Origin: Symsagittifera roscoffensis
Taxonomy: Eukaryota > Xenacoelomorpha > Acoela > Convolutidae
Length of the DNA: 64,000 nt
Direction: 5' to 3'
NCBI RefSeq assembly: GCF_963678635.1
Contig: NC_087063.1
Span: 5,736,386 to 5,800,385, forward strand
Part shown: piece by piece, positions 39,245-51,200 of the stretch
How the letters are laid out: each line of letters starts with the position of its first letter
Position numbering within the stretch: the first letter of the stretch is position 1
Notes under the pieces: model-generated
The model's database searches: none
What the model saw: the letters and a program-made list of their open reading frames with translations, nothing else
What the model was told of the DNA's origin: nothing
Made by a program: the position numbers and the translations under genes

Positions 39245-42200
39245 TTAAAACAAAACTATATTTAAAATAAATGATAATGAAGTAAAATATAAAACAGATT
39301 TAAGTTTAGACGAGAAAGCAGTTATGTAAATGACGTTCGAGTAAATAGGTTCATAAGCATATTCTTCGGTCTCGAACGAGTTATCGGGTAGAAGAACTTG
39401 CTTTTCATTTATAGGGGCAGCCTCGTCTTGAAGTTCAAAGTTAAAATGAAGTTCGTAATCAGGCTCACCAGCGTATAAAACTTGTTTAACTGAGTCTTGT
39501 AAAATTTCTGGGAAACTTTCGTAGTTTAAAAACGAAATTTGTTCAGGCGATAATTTCGACAGAAATGCTATCGGGTCTAGAAATAAGCTCAGTTCTGTTA
39601 AAGTTAATCTTGAAACGAAAGATAGCGAAATTTTTTGCACCTGGTCTTTTTCTAGTTGGTCCAAAATTCCGTTGTGGTTATCAAATCCGAGCAGAATATT
39701 ACCCGATGCAATTAATAATTCTTTGTCGAAAGATTCGATGTTCATGAATTTTGCATATTTTTCGAACCATTCATTGGGGCAGTCTAGGCTGCCTATAAAT
39801 TGAATTGTTTGAAACTTATCGTTTTCAGTCACAGCCCAATTTGAAACTTCAATCGGGTCTGCGGCGCATAACACGTGACCTAGTGTATAAATTGAATGGA
39901 TTATGGAAACCGGGGCTTTCTGATTTAGTTGAAGAAACGATTGGTAGAGGACTTTCCTTTGTGCGTCGGACCATTTTTTGATTTCTCCGAGTTCAGAAAA
40001 CGTTACATGTTCTGTTAGTGGATCTATTACATTTTCAAGTTCAGAAGCGTTGAGTGTTGTCAGAATATTGCCTAGTTCGACTACCTCCAAAGCGTCTAAA
40101 TTTTCGAGCGAAAACTGATCTTGATGTAGACTTTTGAATGTTTCAAGTTGCTCAGTTGTGATATGGGAGCTGGTTGCAAAATATGAAGTGCAGATGTTGA
40201 TGTCGCAAGGTTGAAGAGTTTCTAATTCAGAAGGACGCACTATTTGCATACCTAAAAATAAAAAATTTAAGGATCAATTTGAATAGTAACAAAAAATAAC
40301 AAGAAAAATTAGTAACAAAAAAATCTGTGAAATAGAGAAACTTACTCAGAAAAACTTTTCTTTGCAAATAAATGCGAAAAAATTGGGATAAAATTATTTT
40401 CACCCTGAATTTGAAAAAAAAAATTATTTTTGACAAATTTCGATTAAGGCGGAAAATGTTTTTTTTTTCTTCAAAATTGCTAGCGTTGAAGTTCGAGTGT
40501 CATTCGCGTGATCGTAGGAAGGACTTACCATGTCCAAGTTGTTTGATGATGGGACACGTTAGATCTCCTGGCCTTCTGTCAGAACATCCTTTCATTATTT
40601 TGGTGGATTTGATCAACCTTTCTTTCACCAATTCAGTCATCAATTTGTAATTCGTGTCCAAAACTTTGTTCACACATCTTGTCGGTTTTCCGTCGTGAAC
40701 AATTTTGGCCAAGTCCGACAAAATATAATCCACTAAATACGACGACATATTTTTCAACTGATCTACAAGTTTTGCGTTTATTATTGCATGGTATGTTGGT
40801 CCCAAAGATCGAATTATACTCCGGCTGAAAATTGAATTCTTCAGAACGTGACTTCGAATAACTTTTGCCGTCGATTCAGGCAAGCAACAGTTATGAAATA
40901 AATGAAGATTATCGGTGATTAGTTTCCGTTGAGAAGATTCTATGATTTTTGGTGCAACATAGCAAACCATTGGACCAAGAATTGATAAATCGAGCTCAGA
41001 AAGATAGCTTCGCATTGCGCAGCTTTTCATGTAAATTTCTACTAATTTTCGGCCCATGTCGATAGGAACATTTTCGAGTGCCGTTCCCGAAATTTTAGCG
41101 AAAACATCAAAGCACAAATTTTTGGGTAACGTTTCCAGTTCGGTGGCCGTGAGCTCGCGATATATTTCCCCGCTAAATGCTGCTTCATAAAACATCGGTA
41201 GTTTTGAAAAATCAAACTTTTCTATGCGATGTAAGTTTGCTAAAGTGTTGCGAGTTTCAGATAAAATCCATTGACTTTTCCCGCGATTCGGTGAGCATTT
41301 TGAAATTTCAGCTAAAACTGCAATTCGTTCTTCAGGCTGTATGACATTTTTGACTTCCCCTTGTGAAATATCTCGACAGTTTTTATGTGCTATCGTCTCA
41401 TTGACTTCAAATGGTCGAATTTTCTGAGCAAGTTGATTTTGAGATTTTTGCAGCTCCTTTTTTATCCAATATCCAAAAGTTTCATCCCGTCGCAAAATCG
41501 AAATTGTCTCTATGTTTTGACGATCTTCGTTCAAGAGTTTCTGCAAAATCGCAAACATCGATACTTTTGGTACGTTTTTTGGATATTTTTGGAATTGGTC
41601 GAAAATCTCCCAAGCTGCGTCGAGCGAAGCTGTGTTGATTTCGGTCAAGTTCAAAGCATGTGAAATCCATTTTAAGTTCTTGGCATCTTTCGCCGATATT
41701 TCAGTGTCCGAGTATCGACCTGATCTGTACATATTCAGCAAGATTCGTTTCTTCGAAAAAGACGAAGGTTCTCTAATTTCTAAATTTTCAACTGATAATG
41801 CATTGTAAACGTGGAACTTCCTGAACAGTGTGATATCTTTCAGTGGTATATTATCGAGAAATGTGATAATAGTTCGTATCTGGTTTTCAGAGTAGTGAAA
41901 AAAGTCAGCTCCGTAAGTGTACAGGGAACTTTGGTACACAAATTCTTGAGTCAAAGGAGAATCAATGATGTTCGGAGCTTTCGACTCAGTTGAAATCAGT
42001 TGTCTCAAAACATTTGGCGAAATTTCAAAGTCACTGATTGCAAAATAACGAATCAAGTTTGTGTTCGATGCTGAAATTTGAGGTTCCGACATCATTATGA
42101 GGTGAAACTGGTACCAAGAAAGGTCAATTCCTGTTATTACGTCCATTTTGACCGAAGGTGCCGTCAGCAGAAACTCATTATTAAGACAGTCTTGAATGCG

Positions 42201-42893
42201 ACTGGTCAAAGCTCTTCTATAATACCGAATTCGGTAGCTATACATTTTCTCCATGTAAAATAGAAATCGACAAACTTCGGGCGAAACTACAGGTGTTGGG
42301 TTGTTTTCGTTCAAAAGAGCGATTATGTTTCTGGGCGAATGTTCCGATATTTTGGATTCCATTAACGTCGCTACTGTGAAGCCTTGAATGAAAAATTTCT
42401 GGTAGTACTTCAAAGTGTCGAAGGACCATTTAGCCAACTCTCCGAGCTTCCACATCCAAATGTTTTTGCGCACTATTGTAGTCTGAATTTGAGAACTGTT
42501 AAGTGGGAATTCTTCTAATTTGAATGGTCGAAGTACATTTTCTAAGAAATTGTAAAACTGACTGTCGATCAAGTTTATAATATGACAGAAAGTGAAGCTA
42601 TTTGAGAGCGATTTTTCTAGGAGCTTGGTGATGATTTCTTCGCCGTTTGCTTCAATTAGGAGGTCAAAAGTTTCCTGGTCGATTGATTGAAGCAAAGAAT
42701 CCGAAGGCTCCCAGTTGTCGGGAATTTTGAAACGATCGTTTCTGCGAAGTTGATTGTAAGAATTTTTACCAAACTCGTTTTGAGGGGTTGAAAGTCGTCT
42801 ATTTATCGAAATTGAAGAGCTTTTTGTGTTCACGATGAATAGCAAAGTTATGGTTATGAACTGTAATAATAGGCTGAGTTTAAACATATTCAT
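39245..42893 (-). CDS. Secreted, probably GPI-anchored helical-repeat protein (stereocilin/otoancorin/mesothelin-like architecture)
   Basis: Two exons: 42893-40529 and 40251-39245. The intron has a GTAAGT donor and a TTTTTAG acceptor, and the joined frame is in phase (3,372 nt, 1,123 residues). The start is ATG at 42893 (MNMFKLSLL); the open frame extends upstream but begins with no ATG. The N-terminus is a signal peptide (LLLQFITITLLFIV). The body is many short helical units with recurring Leu-Ser-x-Glu-x-Leu patterns (for example LSPEQISFLN, LNASELENVI). The C-terminus is a hydrophobic tail (SVLYFTSLSFILNIVLF) after serines, typical of a GPI signal. This layout resembles the mesothelin/otoancorin/stereocilin group of surface proteins, but the family call is tentative. 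A function in adhesion or extracellular matrix is only inferred. Confidence 0.75.
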
Positions 42894-45800
42894 TTTTTTC
42901 GGTTTAAAATAAGATTGTTTTCGAAGTGGGAATTTGAACAAAAAGTTAAAACTGCAAATATTTGTTGAAACTCTTGATTCTATCTTTTTCGCAAATATAG
43001 TTTTAATTCACAAATGAAAAGTATTCTCTTCTGTACAATTAATAGACAAAAGTTGACTCTTATTTTTAAGGGTCGTTTTTCACTGGAGATTTAGGTATCC
43101 CCAATTAAAAGTTTAATTCTCATATAATACTCCCTAATCAAGTTGGGGAAGGGAGCCAATTAAATGGGTATTATTGGATACACTTCCCGTATAAAAGGAT
43201 TATCAGATTGCGAAATGTTAATCAGTGCAAAAATAACAAATGTCACGTAAAATGAGAAATACTAAGCAATCAAATTCGGATTTTGAATTCCGAGTTTCAG
43301 ATTTAATACTTTTTTGATATTATAATCAGAAATACTGCCAGGCCCATCGATGAATCCAAGTTTTGATTTGCACTTTAAAATTAGTTATGAAGATATGAAC
43401 TTGAAATAAAGGAAGTTTATGCTATAATGATGTTGAAGTAATACTTTGAATTAATCAAAAGGAAAGGAAGGACGCTGATATCGAATTGCAGTACACAGGT
43501 TAAAAATCTTAATTTTTGTGAAGGGTCGTTAAAGAAATTTTGTTTTCATATATTTATGAACTCGCATATTTCTTTCAGTTGAACATCTGCGAAGCATTAA
43601 ATAGACTTTTATTCAGAATTGTTCTGATTTGCGCGGACGGGAAATTTAAAAATCCTTTTGAATTGTTTTTTCTTTGTCCATCAGCTAAGCTAACATTTAT
43701 TGTAAAAGCTATTGTATTTTTCTTCTGGGAACAAATTGTTTTCATACTGAGCCTGTCTTAAATTCTTAAAATTTTGAAGAAAAAAAATCCGGTAGAATAA
43801 TTCTCTTTTTTTTTGCAAAGCTTAAGCAACAGCGTTAAGTATGCACTAATATTAAGTCTTTGTTTTGACAAAAACAAGTTTTTAATCCTTGTTTTGTTGT
43901 TTTCAAAGGCTCGGCGAGGGGGATTTAAATATAAATATCAAATTCGATTTGTGTACATTAAGAAAACCAAAGTAAATATTTTTATTAAGACCTCTCTCAA
44001 CATCATATAGAAGCTCAGAGTACGGATGTTAGTTTATTATGCAAGTCTGTTTGTCTCATCGATGTATCGTTTACATAGATTTCATTCAATATTTATTGTT
44101 CTATTTTCTAAAAAAACTCTCCGATTTTGAACAGACAGACATCTTCTTCAAATATGAATATTTGAAAGAATAATTAAAGAATAGAGTTGAAGAGATTATT
44201 ACTATTCCGCCTGCTGAAATGCTTCAAACACCGCAAATAATATAGTTTTCTATCGAGTTGATCGAAATATAGCTATCAGTATGTTATGTGCCCAAAACTA
44301 AAGGTCATTTTGACAATTTAAGACACCGAACGATTGAATCTGATCTAGTAGTTAATTTTTTTGGAAGTACACTCTGGCTGATTTGAATTATCCGGAAAAA
44401 ATAAATAAAATCAGAAACTTCAAACGTGTTCTCTCGAATTTAGACAAGAATTTATCTTCAAAAATTTCAGCAGAACTATTATGGTGGAATTTGTGTTGCA
44501 AAATCTGGACTCAAGGCTTCACTTTAAAAATATGGACCATTTTTGCTCGATTTGTTTTATTAAAAGTTTAGTCAAAACTGCAGGGTCAATTTTGATTAAG
44601 TAGTTACATCAAAATGAGCGTCTTATTCCACCCGAAAAAGGGGTCCGAATTTTCATAATTTTTATACAAAAAGGACGATTTTACTTAAAAATACCGATCT
44701 GTTTCGACTGCTAAATAGTAAAATGTACGTTTAAGCAAATTTTCAGACACGTAACCGTTCTTTGAATTTGTTGGGTTGGTTAAAAAGCTGATTTTGATAT
44801 CATTTATTCAAAAATGAACCCGGCAATTTGGAATTTTTTAAAATCATTTCAACATCTAACATCACGATTGAAAAAAAGTGAAGGTAATCAATTTTATTCG
44901 AAAAAATTTTATGGATTTGTTCAGAAAAAACTGCTGCTGATGACTCAAAGAGCAGTCGTCATCGGACAAGTACAAACTGTTTCGTGTGTAAAAGCAATTT
45001 TCAATTTTGTTCCGACCGTACTTCTGTTGAGGTAGGAAGCAAAAGAGCAATGGCACAGGATCTGTTGTTTTTCCAGGCGATTTCGGTTACTTCAAAGAAA
45101 ACTAGTAGATTGTCAAGTGTCCTATCATTTTGAAACCCTTTTGACCGTAATACGGATTCTAAAAGGAAATAATTCCGGAAATTTTCTCAGTGTCGAGAAA
45201 AACTGGTCTCCAAATTTAATATTACTTCAATTTTTAAGCTGTTTTAGTTTTTTTTACCACTGATTCGTAATTGATAATACTCTTTCTGCGAAAACTGTAT
45301 TTTTTTCCATAAAAATCAATGGAACAAAAATTTTGTAATAGTTTTTTTTCGAAAGTTTTAAAATTTTTACAATGTTTTAGGTATTTGTTTGTGGAATCCA
45401 AAACAGCAGAAAAGATCAAAGAAAAGTAACAATCTTGCGGATTCTGCGACAAATTTGATTTTGGCCTGTTGCGGATTCTGCTTACAATGCACAGAATGCA
45501 CAAGTTGGCTTCTTAATGACTAACTTTTTTATTTAAAATATCTCATATATATATGGCGGCATGGCATAAAATCCTTTCGAATGCTTGTCAAGTGAAGTTC
45601 AAGGGAACAAGGGATGAATTGGCCGGTCGCCCAATAAAAAACGAATGGAAAAAATTGAAAGCTAAGTAAACGTTAAATAAAGGGTCGTTTTGTTACAGTT
45701 GAATTTTAAGATTATTTATACTATTACTACTGTTAACTCTCAGCTAGTCTTTAACAAGTTATATTGTTTTCTGAATCAAAGAATGTTTTTTTTAATCATT

Positions 45801-46438
45801 TCAAAGTAGAAATTAGTGTTTTTCTTTTTTTCTAATTTCATTTTATTCTAAAGTTTTGCTTTTTGTAGCGCTGCTTGGAAAATTTTCCAATATGTTAATT
45901 TCAATTCAAGCCATCGAAAAAATCTTCAATTTACAGAAATAACAAAAGCAAAATTGCTCTTGTCTTTCCGCTGACAATCATGATTAGGTTAGATTTCGCG
46001 AACAGAACTCGAATATTTTACGCCAGCGTAGGATTTTTATTGCGCAAAAGCAATTGAGAAAACGAACTGTTTTTTTTTCACTGTTCGGTGAAATATTGTA
46101 CGTCAGACTCTTCGGTTTTTATAAGCATAGCAATAAATGTTTTCACAAATTGTTAGTTGTGGAGCAAGAACGGTTTGAAGTTTGTTTGTTTCTAGGCTAC
46201 TTGACTTATATCGCCTATCAAATTTCATTGTTCCTTTTTTAGTTTTGACAAACTATCGTTGTGTCATATTATCAACCCCTTTTAAAAGCTAGCAGCTTTT
46301 TTTTGTATTGAAATTTTGCGTACAATTTTTTTTGCGTTCATTATTGGCTATCTTAATTAGCATGAGTTGTTTCCGCGTTGATTACGTGCTGTTTAAAACT
46401 TGTTGAAAACATTGTTTTTTACCCTTGAGATTTAAGAA

Positions 46439-46478
46439 CTGGACTTTGTTCCAGTGAACAACTTTGTCCACCTGTGGA
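46439..46478 (+). repeat. Short dispersed repeat, second copy
   Basis: It matches 32746-32782 in order: ACTGGA, T-rich spacer, TCCAGT, then TTGTCCAC. The paired arms are kept while the spacer differs. Confidence 0.5.
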
Positions 46479-46714
46479 CAACTTCTAGATGATCTTCACT
46501 CCTTGAGATTCTTGAAAGTTTAAATAAAAGTACTATCAGTTATCTAGTGATTAGTTCAGGCACGTTTCAGGTTGTAATTATCTTTTTCTAAAAAAAAACA
46601 ATTTCACGTTTTTTATCTTGTAAGGTTTCTATTGGCTTACTTTTTGAAGCATGGGTTTTGCTACATTTAAACAGTTTTTACTATAATTGAAACTTCACAA
46701 ATTTTCAAGTTTAC

Positions 46715-47393
46715 CATGTCTGGTTTTGAGTTTTTTTGTTTCGTTTTTTGTTCATTTTTTTTTTTCATTTTTCGGCTTAATAGGTTTCGGCCTATATTAT
46801 ATCGGCTTATTGGCCTCATTATGTTTCATATGACGAGCAAATACAGTATAATGTGTGTGTGTTTTGAGGGCGAGGGGGACTTCTTAACTTTTTATAAGTC
46901 TTAAGTCTTGTTGCTTTTTTTTCGGCTGAAAGGGTTTCTGCTAAGGTCTTTTTGGCTTCGTTACCGCTTGGTTATTTTTTTTCCGATGCAAATTTCACAT
47001 CCTATTTTCTTGGTGCGAGTGTTTTTTTCAAAATTAATTTTTCAATTGTGTTTCAGTTTGATTGGGTCGTAAAAACTTTCAAGTTGAATGAAATTTTTTA
47101 TGACAACAGTTTTGTTTTCGGCTCAACAGGTGTCGACCCAAAATTTGTCGCCTTTGTTGCCGCTCGGTAAATGATTTGTTTTTAAGGACTATTTGTGAAC
47201 TTCATCTGATACAAATATGAAGTTTTCGTAGCTGTAACTTTTCAACTTTTATCTTTAACTCCAGTTATTTTTACAAGTAATATTTTTCCAACATAAATTA
47301 TTTTACTTGTTTTTTTTCCATTCACTTTATTGTAGCGCAATGTATTTTTTCTGCATCGCAAGTGTTGCGAAGCTCCGCTTCGACTCTGTAAAA
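46715..47393 (+). repeat. T-rich dispersed repeat, second copy
   Basis: T-rich body with recurring TCGGCTTA-like and TTGCCGCTCGG-like blocks, ending in GTTGCGAAGCTCCGCTTCGA and then CTCTGT. The tail matches those at 38066-38105 and 63348-63382. Boundaries are approximate. Confidence 0.4.
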
Positions 47394-48229
47394 ACTTGTA
47401 AAGACTCTGTAAAAACTCTGTAAAACAGCTGCTTTTGCGGAACACTAGAATAATTTCAGGCATGTGATGCTCCTATATATTGAGCCGATGATGCGTCATA
47501 TATTATTGGTACATCAAATCAGACTTGAGAAATAAGCTGGGAGCTGAAAAAGTTGGGAATCTTGATGCTTTAAACGTTTTTTGTCTTAAGCGTTTTGAAA
47601 GTTTTTTTTAAAAGACAATTGTTTGCCAACCCTGCTTTAAACTGCCCAAAACTCACTGATTCTATTTGTCATTTCTTTCGAACATTTGAATTCTGCATTC
47701 TGATTGGCTGTCAAAAATTTTAGGCATCGGGTTCTTTTGGCACTGATAAGTTTCTGTGTAGCTTCTGTAAGTGTAATATATTTACCCATATCCGCTGCTG
47801 TCCGGTTTGTGTTCCAGGGCATATATGCTTTCAAAATTTTGGTTGGGCTTTTGATATGTTGGATTTTTTTTTGAATTTTAGTGCTCCGTTCTTGTTTCTG
47901 GTTACAAAGTACAGCTTTACCCATCTGCATGAAAATTGATGCATTCCCAGCAAACATCTACACTTTGGTTTGGGGATTTACTTATATAATTTTCTTATAA
48001 CTCAAGAGTTACTTTTGATTCACTTATAATTCGGATTTACTATTCTTGCTTACGGTCCTTGGATATCACAATTATAAAACTAAGTGCCAATTGAATGGCT
48101 CCAAGGTGAAAACTTTGTTAATTCTAGAATAAAACAATTCAATTTAGACCATATCTATTAAATTCTTCGAAGCTGTCTGAAAGTTTTTGGCTCCCTCGGT
48201 TATTGTGAGCTGCGTAACTGCTTGTTTTA

Positions 48230-51200
48230 TCACGTGTACCCCAAACGGTACGGGTCATTGTCCTCTATTAGTTTATCCACGAGCTGAAATAAAAATTGTT
48301 TCAGTTTTTTTGACGAAATCCTTAAAAAATTGAAATTTTTGATTAAGTGTATTTGTTTTTAATGATTAAAACTTGAGTCTTTTGCTTACCTCTACGAATC
48401 GAGTTGCCAGACTTCTCTGGAATGCGTCGGGGTTTTTGCCCTGGGGTATCAGGGTTCTGAGGGGCTGCGACGGGAGCTTCTTCATGTAAAATGAGGCCTT
48501 GTCCGGGGGAAGGTATTCGGTGTTTGTGAATTCCTGCAATCAAGTTTGTCATTCAGATTTTTTTTGCGATGGAGTTTGACGTAATTGTGGAAAATTTTAA
48601 GTTGACGTAATAAATTAGCTGTTTAAAACTTGGTTTATTTTTTTCTTAAATCTTATAATAAATGCTGACCTGAATACCATGACGTTTAGCTGTCTAAAAT
48701 CAGGATAATCTTTCCTATTCTCGAAATAATTATATTGTTTTTCGCGCATTTTTGTTGAATCAGAGTCTCTATTTTTCTGCCCTCTATTTTAAAAAATTAG
48801 GTTGTTTTGAAGGTGGAAAATTTCTTGAATCATTTCATTTTTTCCGTTTATTTTTTGTGCTTTCTACGGATGCTAGTTTACCATGGGTTCGAGTTCTTCA
48901 TCTCTGCGAGCGTCGGCTATGCGGATGAAGACACTGGCCCCGTCTATGAACTTGACCTTCTTCTGGAATGCCATGTCCCGCAACACATCCTTTGCTGGGT
49001 ACTGTCTCAACTTCTGCAACACTTCGAGACTGGAAAAAAAGCAAAAAATTCAGAAGAAGTTTGCCCAAAAAACAACTAGAAACCGACTGGAAGTTCGTCT
49101 AGATTCGGTTAAAAAGAAAAGTGCTTAAATCTTAATCTCCCACTGGATTCTGGAAAGAAAGGGAAACAATAGCATTTACTCGCTTGCATCATTTCAAACA
49201 AAAGCTAGGAGATTATCAATGGGAGAATTGTTTTGCTTCACAAGTTGCTCAAAATCTTCCGACTGCCGTTTTTGCTGCAAGAGATTAACAAAAAAACTAT
49301 TTCTCAATTTTCAAAATTTTTGAAATTTTTTGGATGTGGCGTGATATTAAGCTGTTTGAAATTAACCCGTGTTAAAAAGATATATTTTCTTAACGGGAAT
49401 TCAAACATTTTTCACGACAAGCACATCAAACTTTTTCTAAGACTTTTTATCCTTGCGATAAGTAATGGTATTGCAATCGGTTACTAGACTTTTTATCCTG
49501 TAAATGATCACAGAGTGGTCAAATGGTAATCAGCATATTTTATACCCATAGGTTAATACGCATGGTTAATAATTAGTGTGGTTACTGTATTGGCCTTGTG
49601 TTTCAAGTAACAGTTGCCCATTAAAGTTTTATCAGATTCGAAAGTTTTTGGTAGGTTTTCGGCACTGAGGTCCTTAGGCTTTAATTCTGTCGGCTTAGTT
49701 TCCTGATGTTTTTAAAAATTAAGTTATGTTGATTTTATAACGATTGAGATAAATCACTCTCTTAAGCCCTCCGTTGTACAATTAGGAAATTTTAACATGA
49801 AATATTTTTCAAATAAAAAAAAACATTGAAAATTTTTTAAAAAAATCAATTTTCGGCATTTAGTTTGTTTATTATAATTAATTCGAATTCAACTCATTAT
49901 CCAGTGCATCTGGCGTAGAGGTAGTACATGTGATTGAGACGACAAAAGCTTGTGGTTCGAATCTAGTCGGAACCTGTTTTTTTTTTAAACTAGAATTTTT
50001 CTGCTTTATTCGGGCAATTAAAATTTATACAAACCAAATTTTTTTCAAAATCATTTCAAAATTTTTTTGCTTTTTATTAGAATGTTGGTAGTATACGCTT
50101 TTCTCGTTACTATCACGTTTTTTCAACTTGGTACAAACTTTTTTTAACTCAGCGTCTTTCCTCTCAATTTCTGTCTGCTAGTTTGTTGCGCTATGTTTGT
50201 GTTGTATTCCAATTATGCTCGCTCAATCTCCGTAAGTTGGTAAGAAACTATGAAGTCGAATGCTTTGAATTATAAAGAGTATTTATCGGCAAAAACTCTC
50301 GGAAACTCAATAATTTATCATATTTTTGGTCAAGCATAACATCATATAACTTCAATTCTCCACTTGTTTCGGTACAAATCGGCGCAAGCTAGCCACAAGA
50401 ACCGGTCGGTAATGTCCTTGAGACAAATTGATCTTTTTGGCGGTCAGCCTTAATCAAGGCTGAACCGAATTAGAACCAAAAAAACAGTAAAAAACGGTCA
50501 AATGGGGCTATAGCCCCTCGGGTCTACATGTTTTAAGGTCTGCATATGGGGGGACTCAAACCCGGTTGACCGGCGTGAGGGACTTGTCTCTAGGCCGCTC
50601 GGCCAACTGTGCTTGTTTTATATGCATTTATACTCTTGTTTTATATGCATCTATACTCTACATTTGCGTTGCAACATCCTCCCCCCTCCCCTGAAGAAGG
50701 AAGAACCGGAGCGAGCTTAACGGTCGGCCGAGTGACTTCACGGGTTGCGTTCTTGACAAGGGCGGATCGAGCGCAACCGTCCTGCCCGTAGTTTAGCTTG
50801 ATGATTCGGGCGAGAGGTTAGTACCCACGCGAACTGTCTGGCTCAATCACCCACACGAGGTCGCCTGTTTTAAGAGTGAAGTCAGAATGAGTGTGCCACT
50901 TGACGCGTTTATTCAGCAAGGGAACATATTCTCGAAGACAACGAGACCAAATCGCGTTAGCATATGACTGCGCTCGCACGTACCTTTTCTTTTGATCGAA
51001 GTGCTCCCCGGGTAAAAGCGAAGGAAAGCTTGTGGCATGTTGTCCAAGCAAAAAAATGGTTTGGGGTTAACGCTTCTAACTCACGTGAATCAGTACTAAC
51101 GGGAGTGATTGGCCTCGAATTCAAAGCCTGCTCAACTAAGCAGAGTTTTGTTCCTAACACCTCTTCAGTGACTCGCCTACTGCCTAGGATATCGTACAGC

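Larger units (their letters stand above)
42894..48229. other. Intergenic region, no recognised gene
   Basis: 5.3 kb of AT-rich DNA. It holds dispersed repeats at 46439-46478 and 46715-47393. Several ORFs of 60-106 codons (for example 47637-47957 minus) have no family features or splice context that I can support. A TATAAAAGG at about 43192 is on the plus strand and faces no gene. Confidence 0.55.

Noticed and set aside
42894-42941. N-terminal extension of the GPI-type protein to 42941
   Set aside because: The codon there is TTG; the first ATG is at 42893 and is followed directly by a signal peptide.
43192-43200. TATA box TATAAAAGG
   Set aside because: It is on the plus strand with no gene downstream; the nearby gene is on the other strand.
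50540-50613. Functional tRNA-Ser or tRNA-Leu gene
   Set aside because: The acceptor stem does not pair fully, and the segment recurs in every LTR.
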